Source of the DNA: Oscillospiraceae bacterium | Lineage (GTDB): Bacteria > Bacillota > Clostridia > Saccharofermentanales > Saccharofermentanaceae | Assembly: GCA_015069205.1 (NCBI GenBank) | Contig: SVIZ01000004.1 | Coordinates: forward strand, 34,429-98,428 | Direction of reading: 5' to 3' | Length of the DNA: 64,000 nucleotides | Part shown: positions 34,387 through 43,357 of the stretch, piece after piece | Layout of the letters: the number at the start of each line of letters is the position of its first letter | Numbering within the stretch: the stretch's first letter is position 1 | Program-made: the position numbers and the translations under genes | Notes under the pieces: model-generated | Told to the model about the DNA's origin: nothing | The model's input: only the letters and a program-made list of their open reading frames with translations | The model's database searches: none

Positions 34387-36315
34387 TTACAGATTATCTG
34401 CACTTTTAGAGAGCAATTCGGTGTTGTACTTGAGGAATCTCTCAAGGCCTTCGCTGTCAAGAGATCCGTGTGCAAGTTTTGCCTGATCGTAGATGTGCTG
34501 TGCCAGGCGGTCAGCCTCATCTTTCTTGGTGCCCATTGATTCAAGAGCTTCAAGCTTTGTAATGAGCGGGCTGTCAGTATTAACAACAAGCTCTTCTGTC
34601 TCAGGGAACATGTCATTAAGCTGTTCTTCGGTCATGGTTCCCATTGATGACATCATTCTCTCATACTGGGCACGCATTTCCTTCATTCTTCTGTTATGCT
34701 CTGCTTCACGGATGAGAGCAGGAAGATTGTCTTTTCCCATCTCCTGCGCGAAAACAATGAGTTTCTCATCGCCAACAGCGCTTCTGAAGAAATCCTTGAG
34801 CTTGTTTTTGGTCTCTTCATCAGATTCCTTGCCCGAAAGCTCAGAGTCGACTCTCTTGAAGCTGTAATCAGGCTTCTTCATCTCAAGATATGACATAAAG
34901 TTATTGTCGATCTCTTCATCCATGACGATTACTTCAAAGCCGTCATTCTTGCTCATCTCGACATAAGCAGCCTGAGCTTTGGGATCAGTAGTATATCTGA
35001 TCGTCTTTCTGTCTTCAGAAGTAAGTTCTTCGATGGTCTTAAATGCACCGTCAACTGTCTTAAACAGGCAGATACCGTCAACTTTCTCGTAGAACTTCTC
35101 TTCTTTCATCATGCCGTACTTAACGAATACAGAGATATCTGACCAGTACTTCTCATAGTCTTCTCTCTGCTTCTTGAAGAGTTCATTAAGCTTGTCGGAG
35201 ACTTTCTTAATGATATGGCCTGAAAGTTTCTTTACGTATTCATCTTGCTGGAGTGCTGAACGTGATACATTGAGCGGCAGGTCTGAGCAATCGAGACATC
35301 CCTGCAAAAGGAATAAGAAATCAGGAATGATCTCTTCAATGTTATCTGCTACGAAAATCTGGTGATTATAGATCTTGATCCTTCCCTCAAGAGACTGATA
35401 GATGTTGTCAGTCTTGGGGAAATAAAGGATACCCTGAAGCGTGAACGGATAATCCATGTTGAGGTGGATCCAGAACAAAGGATCCCTGCCATCATTAAAA
35501 ACGCTGTGATAGAATTGCTTATATTCAGATTCAGTGCACTCAGAAGGTTTCTTCGTCCAGAGTGGAGACTTGTTGTTAACGGGGACATAAGATACCGGTG
35601 AAGGTGTATATGTCTCACCCTTCTCCTCTGCTTCCTTCTTACGCTTCTGTTCTGCTTCCTCGTGAAGTCTGTCAGATTTAGTATCTACGAAATAGATATC
35701 AGCGGGTGCAAAATAGCAGTACTTGCGGATAGTCATTCTGATAGTAGCGGAATCGAAGATCTTGATCGCATCTTCTGAAAGCTTCAGAGTGATTATGGTA
35801 CCTCTGTCCTTCTTGTCTGAAGGAAGGATCTCGTAATCCATACCGTCGTTGGACTTCCAGATAACAGGTTCAGCATCTTCCATGAAGCTCTTTGTGTTGA
35901 TAGTAACTTCATCTGCGACCATGAATGCTGAGTAGAAACCGAGACCGAAGTGACCGATGATGCCGGTCTTGTCTGTTGACTCCTGCTGGTACTTGGTAAC
36001 AAAATCGAGAGCGCCTGAGAATGCGATCTGGTTGATGTATTTCTCAACCTCATTCTCGGTCATACCGATGCCGTTATCCTCAAATGAAATAGTCTTGTTA
36101 TCGTCATCGTAAACGACTCTGATCGAATAATCGGCTTTGTCAGGCTCTTTCTCAGCCTTGCCCAATTCTACGAGTCTTCTGTGCTTGGCGATAGCATCTG
36201 CACAGTTTGATACTAATTCTCTGATGAAGATATCCTTATCCTCATAGAGCCATTGTCTGATGACCGGAAAAATATTCTCGGTTGTTACCGATATCTTTCC
36301 TGATTTTGATTCCAT
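34387..36315 (-). CDS. htpG: Chaperone HtpG (Hsp90)
   Basis: ATP-dependent Hsp90 chaperone. The GHKL ATPase domain contains E-L-V-S-N-C-A-D-A near residue 34, D-N-G-I-G-M-T and G-H-F-G-L-G-F-Y-S-A-F; the middle domain has S-D-L-P-L-N-V-S-R and C-terminal dimerisation sequence follows, for a total of 642. GGAGGTGG lies seven bases before ATG. It is 19 bases downstream of the aminotransferase gene and 26 upstream of purL, so cotranscription is likely; no heat-shock operator is visible. Confidence 0.96.
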   Translation of the reverse strand: MESKSGKISVTTENIFPVIRQWLYEDKDIFIRELVSNCADAIAKHRRLVELGKAEKEPDKADYSIRVVYDDDNKTISFEDNGIGMTENEVEKYINQIAFSGALDFVTKYQQESTDKTGIIGHFGLGFYSAFMVADEVTINTKSFMEDAEPVIWKSNDGMDYEILPSDKKDRGTIITLKLSEDAIKIFDSATIRMTIRKYCYFAPADIYFVDTKSDRLHEEAEQKRKKEAEEKGETYTPSPVSYVPVNNKSPLWTKKPSECTESEYKQFYHSVFNDGRDPLFWIHLNMDYPFTLQGILYFPKTDNIYQSLEGRIKIYNHQIFVADNIEEIIPDFLFLLQGCLDCSDLPLNVSRSALQQDEYVKKLSGHIIKKVSDKLNELFKKQREDYEKYWSDISVFVKYGMMKEEKFYEKVDGICLFKTVDGAFKTIEELTSEDRKTIRYTTDPKAQAAYVEMSKNDGFEVIVMDEEIDNNFMSYLEMKKPDYSFKRVDSELSGKESDEETKNKLKDFFRSAVGDEKLIVFAQEMGKDNLPALIREAEHNRRMKEMRAQYERMMSSMGTMTEEQLNDMFPETEELVVNTDSPLITKLEALESMGTKKDEADRLAQHIYDQAKLAHGSLDSEGLERFLKYNTELLSKSADNL

Positions 36316-36334
36316 TTATACCACCTCCAAATAG

Positions 36335-37198
36335 TTAGCCGTTCAAAGCGCGCTTTTCAGCGCCAATATATTCAGATGTATATTCCTGATACATCTTAGA
36401 GATATTCTTAAGTATTTCATTATCAGCAGATTTGAATTCGTAATCGTCTATATACCTGACAGGCAGGATATCGAAGGGCGTGCTCGATACGAATATCGCG
36501 TCGCGTGAAGGATCGAGATCTTCAGGTCTGAATGTGCCGATCTGAAGTTCAAGTCCTGACCTGTTAAGAGATTCCATGACTCTTTTACGTGTAATTCCAA
36601 TAAGTATCTTATTGTCCGGAGCCGAATACACCTGACCGTCTCTGATGACGAACAGATTGGACATTGATCCTTCATACAATTTGCCTTCATTATCAGCAAG
36701 CACAAGCTCAAAAGGAAGTCCGTGAGAGTTTTCCTTTTTGAACTTCTCATTAACTGTTGTCTTGTAATCGCCCCTGAATATCTTAAGATTGGGAGTCTTG
36801 CGTTCCCAGTTAAGAAGGCTTGTATTTATTCCCTGCTCGAAAAGCTCTTTGCCGGGCAATGTAATGTCAGCCTGATGTATAAGAAGACTTTCTTTTGTTA
36901 ATACGATTCTGATCGAACCGTCTGTGATCTTTTCGAGATCGACAAAGCTATAGCTCTCTTCCAGGATCTTGGAAGTATCAACCGGAAAGTCTTCCAGGCC
37001 CTTAACTGATTTAACAAGTCTTGCAAGATGATCTTCTGCAAACAAAAGGACTCCGTCTTTTACGCGGATGGTCTCATAGTATGTTCTTATATCTACGGGT
37101 TTCTGGAGAGACTCGCAAAGCTCTGAACTTACTCTGTAATATTTGCCGCAAAATAAAAAGCCGTTACCGGTAAGATGTTCCATCAACGGATAAGCCAT
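36335..37198 (-). CDS. Class IV (fold-type IV PLP) aminotransferase
   Basis: A branched-chain / D-amino-acid aminotransferase or aminodeoxychorismate lyase family member. PLP Lys is likely in R-G-D-Y-K-T-T and the cofactor-binding E-G-S-M-S-N-L-F and L-I-G-I-T-R-K segments are intact. The family cannot be split reliably by eye; IlvE-like activity is the commonest guess. ATG 37198 is preferred over an in-frame TTG at 37207, which sits too close to AAGGGGA. It heads the long minus-strand run and diverges from argG. Confidence 0.85.
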   Translation of the reverse strand: MAYPLMEHLTGNGFLFCGKYYRVSSELCESLQKPVDIRTYYETIRVKDGVLLFAEDHLARLVKSVKGLEDFPVDTSKILEESYSFVDLEKITDGSIRIVLTKESLLIHQADITLPGKELFEQGINTSLLNWERKTPNLKIFRGDYKTTVNEKFKKENSHGLPFELVLADNEGKLYEGSMSNLFVIRDGQVYSAPDNKILIGITRKRVMESLNRSGLELQIGTFRPEDLDPSRDAIFVSSTPFDILPVRYIDDYEFKSADNEILKNISKMYQEYTSEYIGAEKRALNG

Positions 37199-37361
37199 TG
37201 TTATCAAAGTTCCCCTTGAGAATTATTCATGCATATAATGCCACATATGATTTTATACAAAAGCCCCCGCTTTTACAAAATTATAGGTATAAAAACATGC
37301 ACAAAAAATTAAACTTTTTTCTTACTTGTTTTATTATAGCGACGTTATTAAAATCTTTGTG

Positions 37362-37390
37362 TTGACTTAAATGGCAGTCAAGTGTATGAT
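37362..37390 (+). promoter_or_regulatory. Promoter of argG
   Basis: TTGACT (37362-37367) and TATGAT (37385-37390) each match the vegetative consensus at five of six positions and are exactly 17 bases apart. The start of transcription should be near 37397, just before the ARG box. Confidence 0.85.
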
Positions 37391-37410
37391 ATGCGAAGTT
37401 TATACAAAGT

Positions 37411-37428
37411 TATGCATAAATATTCATA
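37411..37428 (+). promoter_or_regulatory. ARG box (arginine repressor operator)
   Basis: TGCATAAATATTCA (37413-37426) matches the ArgR consensus TGAATWWWWATTCA at all but one position. It lies directly downstream of the predicted transcription start, so bound arginine repressor would block argG. Only one box is seen, whereas many operators have two. Confidence 0.75.
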
Positions 37429-37443
37429 AATCGGAGGTGCCTT

Positions 37444-38658
37444 ATGGCAAAAGAAAAATTCTTACTGGCTTATTCCGGCGGACTTGATACTTCTATCATC
37501 ATCCCGTGGCTTCTTGAGCACTATGACTGCGAAGTCGTAGCTTACTGCGGAGAAGTTGGCGTTGGTGTAGATCACGACTATCTTGAGAAAAAAGCACTTA
37601 AGTGCGGCGCTATCAAGTGCATTATCGAAGACATTACTGATGAATTTGTATCAGACTTCGTCTACCCTACACTCAAGGCTAATGCAGTTTACGAGGGCAA
37701 ATACCTCCTTGGTACATCAATGGCACGTCCTGTTATCGCTAAGCACTTCGTTGAAGCAGCACACGCTAATGGATGCACAACAATCGTTCACGGTTGCACA
37801 GGTAAGGGCAACGACCAGGTAAGATTTGAGCTTTCCATCAAGGCTCTCGATCCTGATATGAAGATCCTTGCTCCCTGGAGAATCTGGGACATCAAGTCAC
37901 GTGACGAAGAGATCGATTACGCTCAGGCTCGTGGCATCGAAGTTCCTGTTACAAAGGAAAACAACTATTCTAAGGATGAGAACCTCTGGCACCTCTCTCA
38001 TGAGGGTATGGATCTCGAGGATCCAGCAAATGAGCCTAACCTCGATAAGATCCTTGAACTCATGGTATCACCTGAGAAGGCACCTGATACTCCTACATAT
38101 GTAACCATCAAGTTTGAGAAGGGTATCCCTGTTGAAGTTGACGGCCAGAAGCACTCCCCTGCAGATCTTTTGAGATACTGCAACAAGGTTGCAGGAGCAA
38201 ACGGCGTTGGTATCGCTGATATCGTTGAGAACCGTCTTGTCGGCATGAAGAGCCGTGGCGTTTATGAGACTCCCGGCGGAACACTCCTTTTCGCAGCTCA
38301 CAGAGAACTCGAGCTCCTCACAGTTGAGCGTGATACTATCCACTATAAGGATCTCGTTGCCCAGAAGTTTGCTGAACTCGTTTACTATGGTCAGTGGTTC
38401 CACCCTCTCCGTGAGGCTCTCTCAGCTTTCGTTGATAAGACACAGGAAGTTGTAACCGGTGAAGTTAAGATGAAGCTCTATAAGGGCAGCTGCACTCCTG
38501 CAGGCACAAAGTCACCCTTCTCCCTTTACGATCCTGAGATTGCTACTTTCGAGGCTGATGACGTTTACAACCAGGCTGATGCAGGCGGATTCATCAACTG
38601 CTTCGGTCTCCCTATGAAAGTTAATGCTAAGATGAAGCAGAAGAACGGTTTACTCTGA
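37444..38658 (+). CDS. argG: Argininosuccinate synthase
   Basis: ATP-dependent joining of citrulline and aspartate to argininosuccinate. The PP-loop A-Y-S-G-G-L-D-T-S at residues 9-17 binds ATP, and [12 protein letters not shown] near 118 is the citrulline/aspartate signature. The 404-residue length is standard. GGAGG lies six bases before ATG. It appears to be regulated by the upstream ARG box. A terminator separates it from the GNAT genes, so argH may rely on readthrough or its own promoter. Confidence 0.97.
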   Translation: MAKEKFLLAYSGGLDTSIIIPWLLEHYDCEVVAYCGEVGVGVDHDYLEKKALKCGAIKCIIEDITDEFVSDFVYPTLKANAVYEGKYLLGTSMARPVIAKHFVEAAHANGCTTIVHGCTGKGNDQVRFELSIKALDPDMKILAPWRIWDIKSRDEEIDYAQARGIEVPVTKENNYSKDENLWHLSHEGMDLEDPANEPNLDKILELMVSPEKAPDTPTYVTIKFEKGIPVEVDGQKHSPADLLRYCNKVAGANGVGIADIVENRLVGMKSRGVYETPGGTLLFAAHRELELLTVERDTIHYKDLVAQKFAELVYYGQWFHPLREALSAFVDKTQEVVTGEVKMKLYKGSCTPAGTKSPFSLYDPEIATFEADDVYNQADAGGFINCFGLPMKVNAKMKQKNGLL

Positions 38659-38680
38659 TTTACTTAATATAGTTTTTCAA

Positions 38681-38714
38681 GGGCTGTCTCTTATGTGGAG
38701 GCAGCCCATTTTTA
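38681..38714 (+). terminator. Intrinsic terminator after argG
   Basis: GGGCTGTCTC (38681-38690) pairs with GAGGCAGCCC (38698-38707) through one G-T wobble, followed by ATTTTTATT. Confidence 0.9.
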
Positions 38715-38744
38715 TTCATTGTTATAGCATCTAAGGTTATTCAT

Positions 38745-39173
38745 ATGAACGTACTTTTTACAGACTACATTACACCTGAAGAATATATGGACTTCCGACA
38801 GGCCGTAGGATGGTCTGCTTTTCCAATCGAACAGGCCGAACAGGGGCTTAAGAATTCATATGTTTTCTGCTTGCGGAAAGAAGGAAAAGCGATTGCTCTC
38901 GGCCGTGTTATCTGGGATCACGGATATGTTGTATATATAGCTGATGTGATCGTTCTTCCCGAATTCCAGGGTTCAGGCTACGGCAGAATGGTAATGGAGA
39001 AGATCATGACAACAATTAACAACTGGCTGAAACCTGATTACAAGGTTATGGTTACACTTGTAGCAGCAAAAGGAAAAGAAGAATTCTATGAGAAATTCGG
39101 CTTCTTCAAGCGTCCGAACGAAAACTTCGGATGTGGTATGTGCCAGTGGATAATCAACGAAGACAAAGGTTGA
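38745..39173 (+). CDS. GNAT family N-acetyltransferase (first of two)
   Basis: A 142-residue acetyl-CoA-dependent acyltransferase. The acetyl-CoA loop is V-L-P-E-F-Q-G-S-G-Y-G-R (about residues 71-82), the fold's central beta strand pair is present, and F-Y-E-K-F-G-F near 113 is the typical C-terminal GNAT element. The acceptor is unknown. Lying between argG and argH, it could be a short N-acetylglutamate synthase, but this is only contextual. Confidence 0.88.
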   Translation: MNVLFTDYITPEEYMDFRQAVGWSAFPIEQAEQGLKNSYVFCLRKEGKAIALGRVIWDHGYVVYIADVIVLPEFQGSGYGRMVMEKIMTTINNWLKPDYKVMVTLVAAKGKEEFYEKFGFFKRPNENFGCGMCQWIINEDKG

Positions 39174-39185
39174 GAGGTTGCTAAC

Positions 39186-39644
39186 ATGAACATCGAATAC
39201 AGGTTAATGTCAATTGAAGATTACACTCAGGCTTATGATCTTTGGATCAAATGCGGCAATGGCCTTAATAACAAGGATGATTCCAAAGAAGGCATAGATA
39301 AATACCTCAAACGCAATCCTTCTACTTCTTTCGTTGCAGTTTGCGATGAAAAAGTCGTTGGTGTGATATTATGTGGTCATGACGGAAGGCGCGGCATCAT
39401 ACAGCATGCATGCGTTTCACCTGATTACAGAAGATCAGGTATCGGCAAAAAGCTCGTAGATCTTGCTTTGGAAGCTTTAAAGGCTGAAGGTATCAATAAA
39501 GTTCTTCTGGTCGCTTTCAAGAAAAACGAAGGCGGTAATAAATTCTGGGAATCACAGGGATTCACACTCCGTGAAGATCTGAATTACAGGAACAAAGCTT
39601 TATCAGAAATGATCAGGATCGATCCTGATTATATAAAGGAGTAA
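39186..39644 (+). CDS. GNAT family N-acetyltransferase (second of two)
   Basis: A 152-residue GNAT protein unlike its neighbour except in fold. Motif A reads V-S-P-D-Y-R-R-S-G-I-G-K-K-L-V (about residues 77-91), and F-W-E-S-Q-G-F near 127 is the C-terminal element. It starts 12 bases after the first GNAT gene (GAGAGG ribosome binding site) and ends four bases before argH, so it is cotranscribed with argH. Its acceptor is unknown; a role in the acetylated half of arginine synthesis is possible. Confidence 0.88.
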   Translation: MNIEYRLMSIEDYTQAYDLWIKCGNGLNNKDDSKEGIDKYLKRNPSTSFVAVCDEKVVGVILCGHDGRRGIIQHACVSPDYRRSGIGKKLVDLALEALKAEGINKVLLVAFKKNEGGNKFWESQGFTLREDLNYRNKALSEMIRIDPDYIKE

Positions 39645-39648
39645 CTAT

Positions 39649-41010
39649 ATGGCTAAAAAAATGTGGGCCGGACGCTTTGAGAAAGCAACCGACAAAGAAG
39701 TAAACGATTACAACTCTTCCCTTCCCTTTGACTGTAAGATGTACAGCCAGGACATTGAAGGTTCCATTGCCCATTCACAGATGCTTGCTAAGCAGGGCGT
39801 TATTTCACAGAAGGATGCGGATGATATAAAGAGCGGACTTCTTTCCATCAAGGAAGATATCGAATCCGGCAAACTGACATTCGATTCAGATGCTGAAGAT
39901 ATCCACATGTTTATCGAAGAAGAACTCACAAACCGTATAGGTGATGCAGGCAAGCGTCTTCATACCGGCCGTTCAAGAAATGACCAGGTTGCTTTGGACC
40001 AGCGTCTTTATATGGTTGATGAAGCCGGAGAGATCATCGAGTTGTTAGATGGCCTTCTTGATACATTAGTTGAGATAGCTAAGGCTAATACCGAGACATA
40101 TATGCCCGGTTATACCCATCTCCAGAGAGCACAGCCTATTACTTATGCCCACTATCTTTCCGCTTATATCGAGATGTTCAAGAGAGACATCGACAGAATC
40201 AATGAAGCTAAGGATCGTGCAAACATTTCTCCTTTGGGAAGCGGCGCGCTTGCAGGAACGACATATCCTTTAGACCGTTCTTTTGTTGCTGAGCAGCTTG
40301 GTATGAACGGAGTTACACTCTGCTCACTTGACGGTGTAGCAGACAGGGATTTTGCTATTGAGTTTGCTTCTGCATGCTCTATCCTCATGATGCACCTTTC
40401 CCGTATGAGCGAAGAGATTATCCTCTACGCTTCACAGGAATTCAAGTTCTATGAGTTGGATGATGCTTATTCTACAGGTTCATCGATGATGCCCCAGAAG
40501 AAGAATCCTGACGTAGCTGAGCTTACACGTGGTAAGACAGGACGTGTTTACGGCGACCTTATCTCACTTCTAGTTATCATGAAGGGACTTCCCCTTACAT
40601 ATAACAAAGACATGCAGGAAGTTCAGGAAGCAATGTTTGACTGCATCGATACTATCAAGGCTGTACTTCCTCCCTTCACAGGCATGATCAAGACAATGAC
40701 CATCCGCAAGGATAATATGGAAGCAGCCGCGCTTGGCGGATTCACAAACGCTACTGATCTTGCTGACTATCTTGTAAAGAAAGGTCTCCCTTTCCGTGAG
40801 ACTCACGCAATTTCAGGAAAGCTCGTTCATTACTGCATCGAGAACGGTATCTCATTACTTGATGTTTCACTTGATAAGCTTAAGGAATTCTCCCCTGCTT
40901 TTGAAGAAGATGTCTATGATGCAATCTCCCTTAAGACCTGCGTTGAAGGCAGAAGCCTTACTGGCGGTCCGGCTCCTGAGACAGTAAAGAATTACCTTGA
41001 GAATCTATAA
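39649..41010 (+). CDS. argH: Argininosuccinate lyase
   Basis: Splits argininosuccinate into arginine and fumarate. The fumarase/lyase signature G-S-S-M-M-P-Q-K-K-N-P-D is near residue 278 with the catalytic Ser loop, and H-T-G-R-S-R-N-D-Q-V near 104 and T-H-L-Q-R-A-Q-P-I are typical. 453 residues. AAAGGAGTAACTAT gives the start. No argC, J, B, D or F genes are in the window. Confidence 0.97.
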   Translation: MAKKMWAGRFEKATDKEVNDYNSSLPFDCKMYSQDIEGSIAHSQMLAKQGVISQKDADDIKSGLLSIKEDIESGKLTFDSDAEDIHMFIEEELTNRIGDAGKRLHTGRSRNDQVALDQRLYMVDEAGEIIELLDGLLDTLVEIAKANTETYMPGYTHLQRAQPITYAHYLSAYIEMFKRDIDRINEAKDRANISPLGSGALAGTTYPLDRSFVAEQLGMNGVTLCSLDGVADRDFAIEFASACSILMMHLSRMSEEIILYASQEFKFYELDDAYSTGSSMMPQKKNPDVAELTRGKTGRVYGDLISLLVIMKGLPLTYNKDMQEVQEAMFDCIDTIKAVLPPFTGMIKTMTIRKDNMEAAALGGFTNATDLADYLVKKGLPFRETHAISGKLVHYCIENGISLLDVSLDKLKEFSPAFEEDVYDAISLKTCVEGRSLTGGPAPETVKNYLENL

Positions 41011-41040
41011 GTATCACTTTTCGAAAATATAAGCAATTTA

Positions 41041-41072
41041 AAAGAGGTTGTCACTTAAGACAACCTCTTTTG
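41041..41072. terminator. Bidirectional terminator between argH and the wall-binding protein
   Basis: AAAGAGGTTGTC (41041-41052) and GACAACCTCTTT (41059-41070) form a perfect 12-base stem with a six-base loop. A and T runs on both sides let it serve the convergent genes argH (+) and 41092-42282 (-). Confidence 0.92.
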
Positions 41073-41091
41073 ATCTAAAACATATTTGTTT

Positions 41092-42282
41092 TTATCCTAC
41101 CCAGGCACCGCTTGCATTTACATAATAATCGCCGATATATGTATCTGCTGCCATCTTACCGTCTGAATAGAGATAATACCAATATCCGCCTGTATAGATC
41201 CAGCCGGTCTCCATTGCACCTGAATCGTTAAAGTAATACCAGTAGCCGTCTAAATAAACCCAGCCTGTTTCCATAGCACCGGAAGAATTCATATAATACC
41301 AGATACCATTAACTTCGATCCATCCGGTTGCCATGTCGCCGCCGCTATAGAAGTAATACCACTCACCGTAGTCATATAACCAGCCGGTAACAGCATTGCC
41401 GCTGCCGGTGAAGTAATACCACAAACCGTCAATGTAATTCCAACCGGTTACCATTGCGCCTGAAGAAGTCAGGTAATACCTGTATCCTCCGTCTTCAACA
41501 AAACCGGTAGCCATCTTACCGTCAGAGTTGAGATAGTACCACTCGCCGTCATAGATCCAGCCTTTATGCATGTTGCCTGAACTTTCAAGATAGTACCAGT
41601 AGTCGTTATAGTAAAGCCAGCCGGTCTGCATAATGCCATCAGAATTGAAATAATAGTAACCGCCGTCAACGCTCTGCCAACCGGTTAATCTGGTATCTGA
41701 TACATCATAGAAGACCCAGCCGTCACCAGTTAATTTCCAGCCGTAAGGTGATTCGAGAAAGTGATATCCGGTGAGGAATCTTCTCTCAGCTCTGTCACCG
41801 TCAAATCTGTTCTCATCAGCGAGGATAGTGAAATCTCTGGACATTAATACCTGGTCCATTGCATTGCCTTCAGCAATCGTAAGAACATTACCCTCACGCT
41901 TGATAACGATGAACCAGTGAGATGCTGACCAAGTAGTGGGATTACCTACCGAGATAACATCACCAACCGTGATCTCGTTGATGTCGTAAAAAGCGTCACC
42001 GCTCGTAGGGCTGGTATTGAAGCAATAAGCAGCATAGTCAGCTACATAAGCATAGCAGCCTGTACCGCTGCCTGATGCAAGTTTTGATCTTGTACTGTTG
42101 GTCCATTCATTTCCTTCAGACCATCTGGGATCATTAAGAAAATCATCGATTACGCCTACGCCAGTGTATTCTGTTCTCGTAGCAGCGTTACTCTTATTGG
42201 CAAAGACAGGGCTTAACAAAACACCAAAAGCAATAAAGAGTGCCAACGAAAAAGACATAAGCTTTTTTGTAATACTCATCAT
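41092..42282 (-). CDS. Secreted cysteine-peptidase-like protein with choline-binding-type wall repeats
   Basis: A signal peptide (about residues 1-30 with cleavage near V-F-A) precedes a domain of about 160 residues with G-T-G-C-Y-A-Y and S-A-S-H-W-F, a Cys/His arrangement like NlpC/P60 or CHAP peptidases. Residues about 205-396 are ten imperfect 20-residue repeats of the form G-W-x-Y-x-x-G-x-W-Y-Y-x-x-S-x-G-x-M-x-T, the cell-wall/choline-binding repeat. It should be exported and hold to the wall through its repeats. ATG 42282 has AGGAGA four bases before it; an upstream in-frame start at 42333 would add an unlikely basic tail before the signal peptide. Confidence 0.85.
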   Translation of the reverse strand: MMSITKKLMSFSLALFIAFGVLLSPVFANKSNAATRTEYTGVGVIDDFLNDPRWSEGNEWTNSTRSKLASGSGTGCYAYVADYAAYCFNTSPTSGDAFYDINEITVGDVISVGNPTTWSASHWFIVIKREGNVLTIAEGNAMDQVLMSRDFTILADENRFDGDRAERRFLTGYHFLESPYGWKLTGDGWVFYDVSDTRLTGWQSVDGGYYYFNSDGIMQTGWLYYNDYWYYLESSGNMHKGWIYDGEWYYLNSDGKMATGFVEDGGYRYYLTSSGAMVTGWNYIDGLWYYFTGSGNAVTGWLYDYGEWYYFYSGGDMATGWIEVNGIWYYMNSSGAMETGWVYLDGYWYYFNDSGAMETGWIYTGGYWYYLYSDGKMAADTYIGDYYVNASGAWVG

Positions 42283-42401
42283 TTGTCTCCTCATAAGTCT
42301 TGTTTTTGATTCAAAGAACCTGTGATAGTACAAATAATTATATATGCTGTTTTAGGCAGAAACTATTATTTTTGTGGCTATTTTAAAGGATTTGCACCTA
42401 T

Positions 42402-42413
42402 AATGACGTCATT
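42402..42413. repeat. Perfect 12-base palindrome
   Basis: AATGACGTCATT lies between the stop of the downstream hydrolase gene and the predicted start of the wall-binding protein on the minus strand. It has no T run, so it could be a regulator site of the wall-binding gene. Confidence 0.4.
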
Positions 42414-42423
42414 GGGCAGCTTT

Positions 42424-43347
42424 TCAGAACAAATTTTTATCGTAGAACTCAACAAAAGATTCATATAGATCCTTGTTTTGATCTACATTCAAAAACTGAT
42501 TATGTCCTTTTCCTTCAAGTCTGATGAAAGTAAATCTCGGCACATCTTTGAAAGCATCGTAATAAATGTCATAACCATATTCGATAGGAACAATACTATC
42601 ATCACTGCTGTGAACGACCATGATCTCCGCATCAGTTGCTGCAAATCCGATAAGTGCACTATTGGTCGCATATTCACCATATTGGGCACGCTCATAAACT
42701 TTAATTACAGGCATCAGAATTTTAACGACAGGACCGATTACCTTCGTGCCTCCGCCTTCAACAAGATCAGTTGAACTGTTGGGACCTGAGCATTCAATTA
42801 CAGCTTCTACTTCAGGATGATATGTAAGGACATTGGATACCGAATAACCGCCCCAGCTGTGACCGAAAAGTCCGATCGGAAGATCAGGGAAATTACCACT
42901 GTCTTCTACAAAAGAGATTGCGTAATTCAGATCAATAACGCCCTGTGGTACGCCGCCGATTCCTTTTCCGCCGCTCTCGTCATTTCCGGTGGCATCGTAA
43001 GCAAAAACAAAATATCCATTCTGTGCAAAATAGTTAATGGCAGGCATATACGAGTTGTGTCCGCCTGCGCCGTAACCGTGAGCAAATACGATTATCGCTT
43101 TTTGCTCTTCTCCTGATGAATACATATATCCGACAATGTTTTGACCTTTATCGGAAGTAAATTCATATCTTTTACGTTCAAGACCTTCAAAGGATTCATA
43201 ATGATACATGAATGCCTTATTAGTCTCAAACCTTCTTCCGAAATATATTGCGTAAAGTCCGAGTGATACACCTATCCATAGTGCTGCAAGCACTACAAGA
43301 GATATCAGAATAACTATTATAGCTTTTAATGACTTTTTCTTTGCCAT
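42424..43347 (-). CDS. Membrane-anchored alpha/beta hydrolase
   Basis: A serine-hydrolase-like protein of about 307 residues with one N-terminal membrane helix. H-G-Y-G-A-G-G-H-N precedes the elbow L-F-G-H-S-W-G-G-Y with Ser as nucleophile; Asp is probably in H-S-S-D-D-S-I-V and His in E-G-K-G-H-N-Q. The triad is intact. ATG 43347 is preferred: GGGAAGA lies six bases upstream, whereas the in-frame ATG at 43368 lies inside the preceding gene. Substrate unknown; the family includes lipases and peptidases. Confidence 0.85.
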   Translation of the reverse strand: MAKKKSLKAIIVILISLVVLAALWIGVSLGLYAIYFGRRFETNKAFMYHYESFEGLERKRYEFTSDKGQNIVGYMYSSGEEQKAIIVFAHGYGAGGHNSYMPAINYFAQNGYFVFAYDATGNDESGGKGIGGVPQGVIDLNYAISFVEDSGNFPDLPIGLFGHSWGGYSVSNVLTYHPEVEAVIECSGPNSSTDLVEGGGTKVIGPVVKILMPVIKVYERAQYGEYATNSALIGFAATDAEIMVVHSSDDSIVPIEYGYDIYYDAFKDVPRFTFIRLEGKGHNQFLNVDQNKDLYESFVEFYDKNLF

Positions 43348-43357
43348 TATATCTTCC

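Noticed and set aside
41200..41700. Regularly spaced repeats that resemble a CRISPR array
   Set aside because: They are in-frame wall-binding repeats of about 20 codons, varying like protein repeats, with no spacers.
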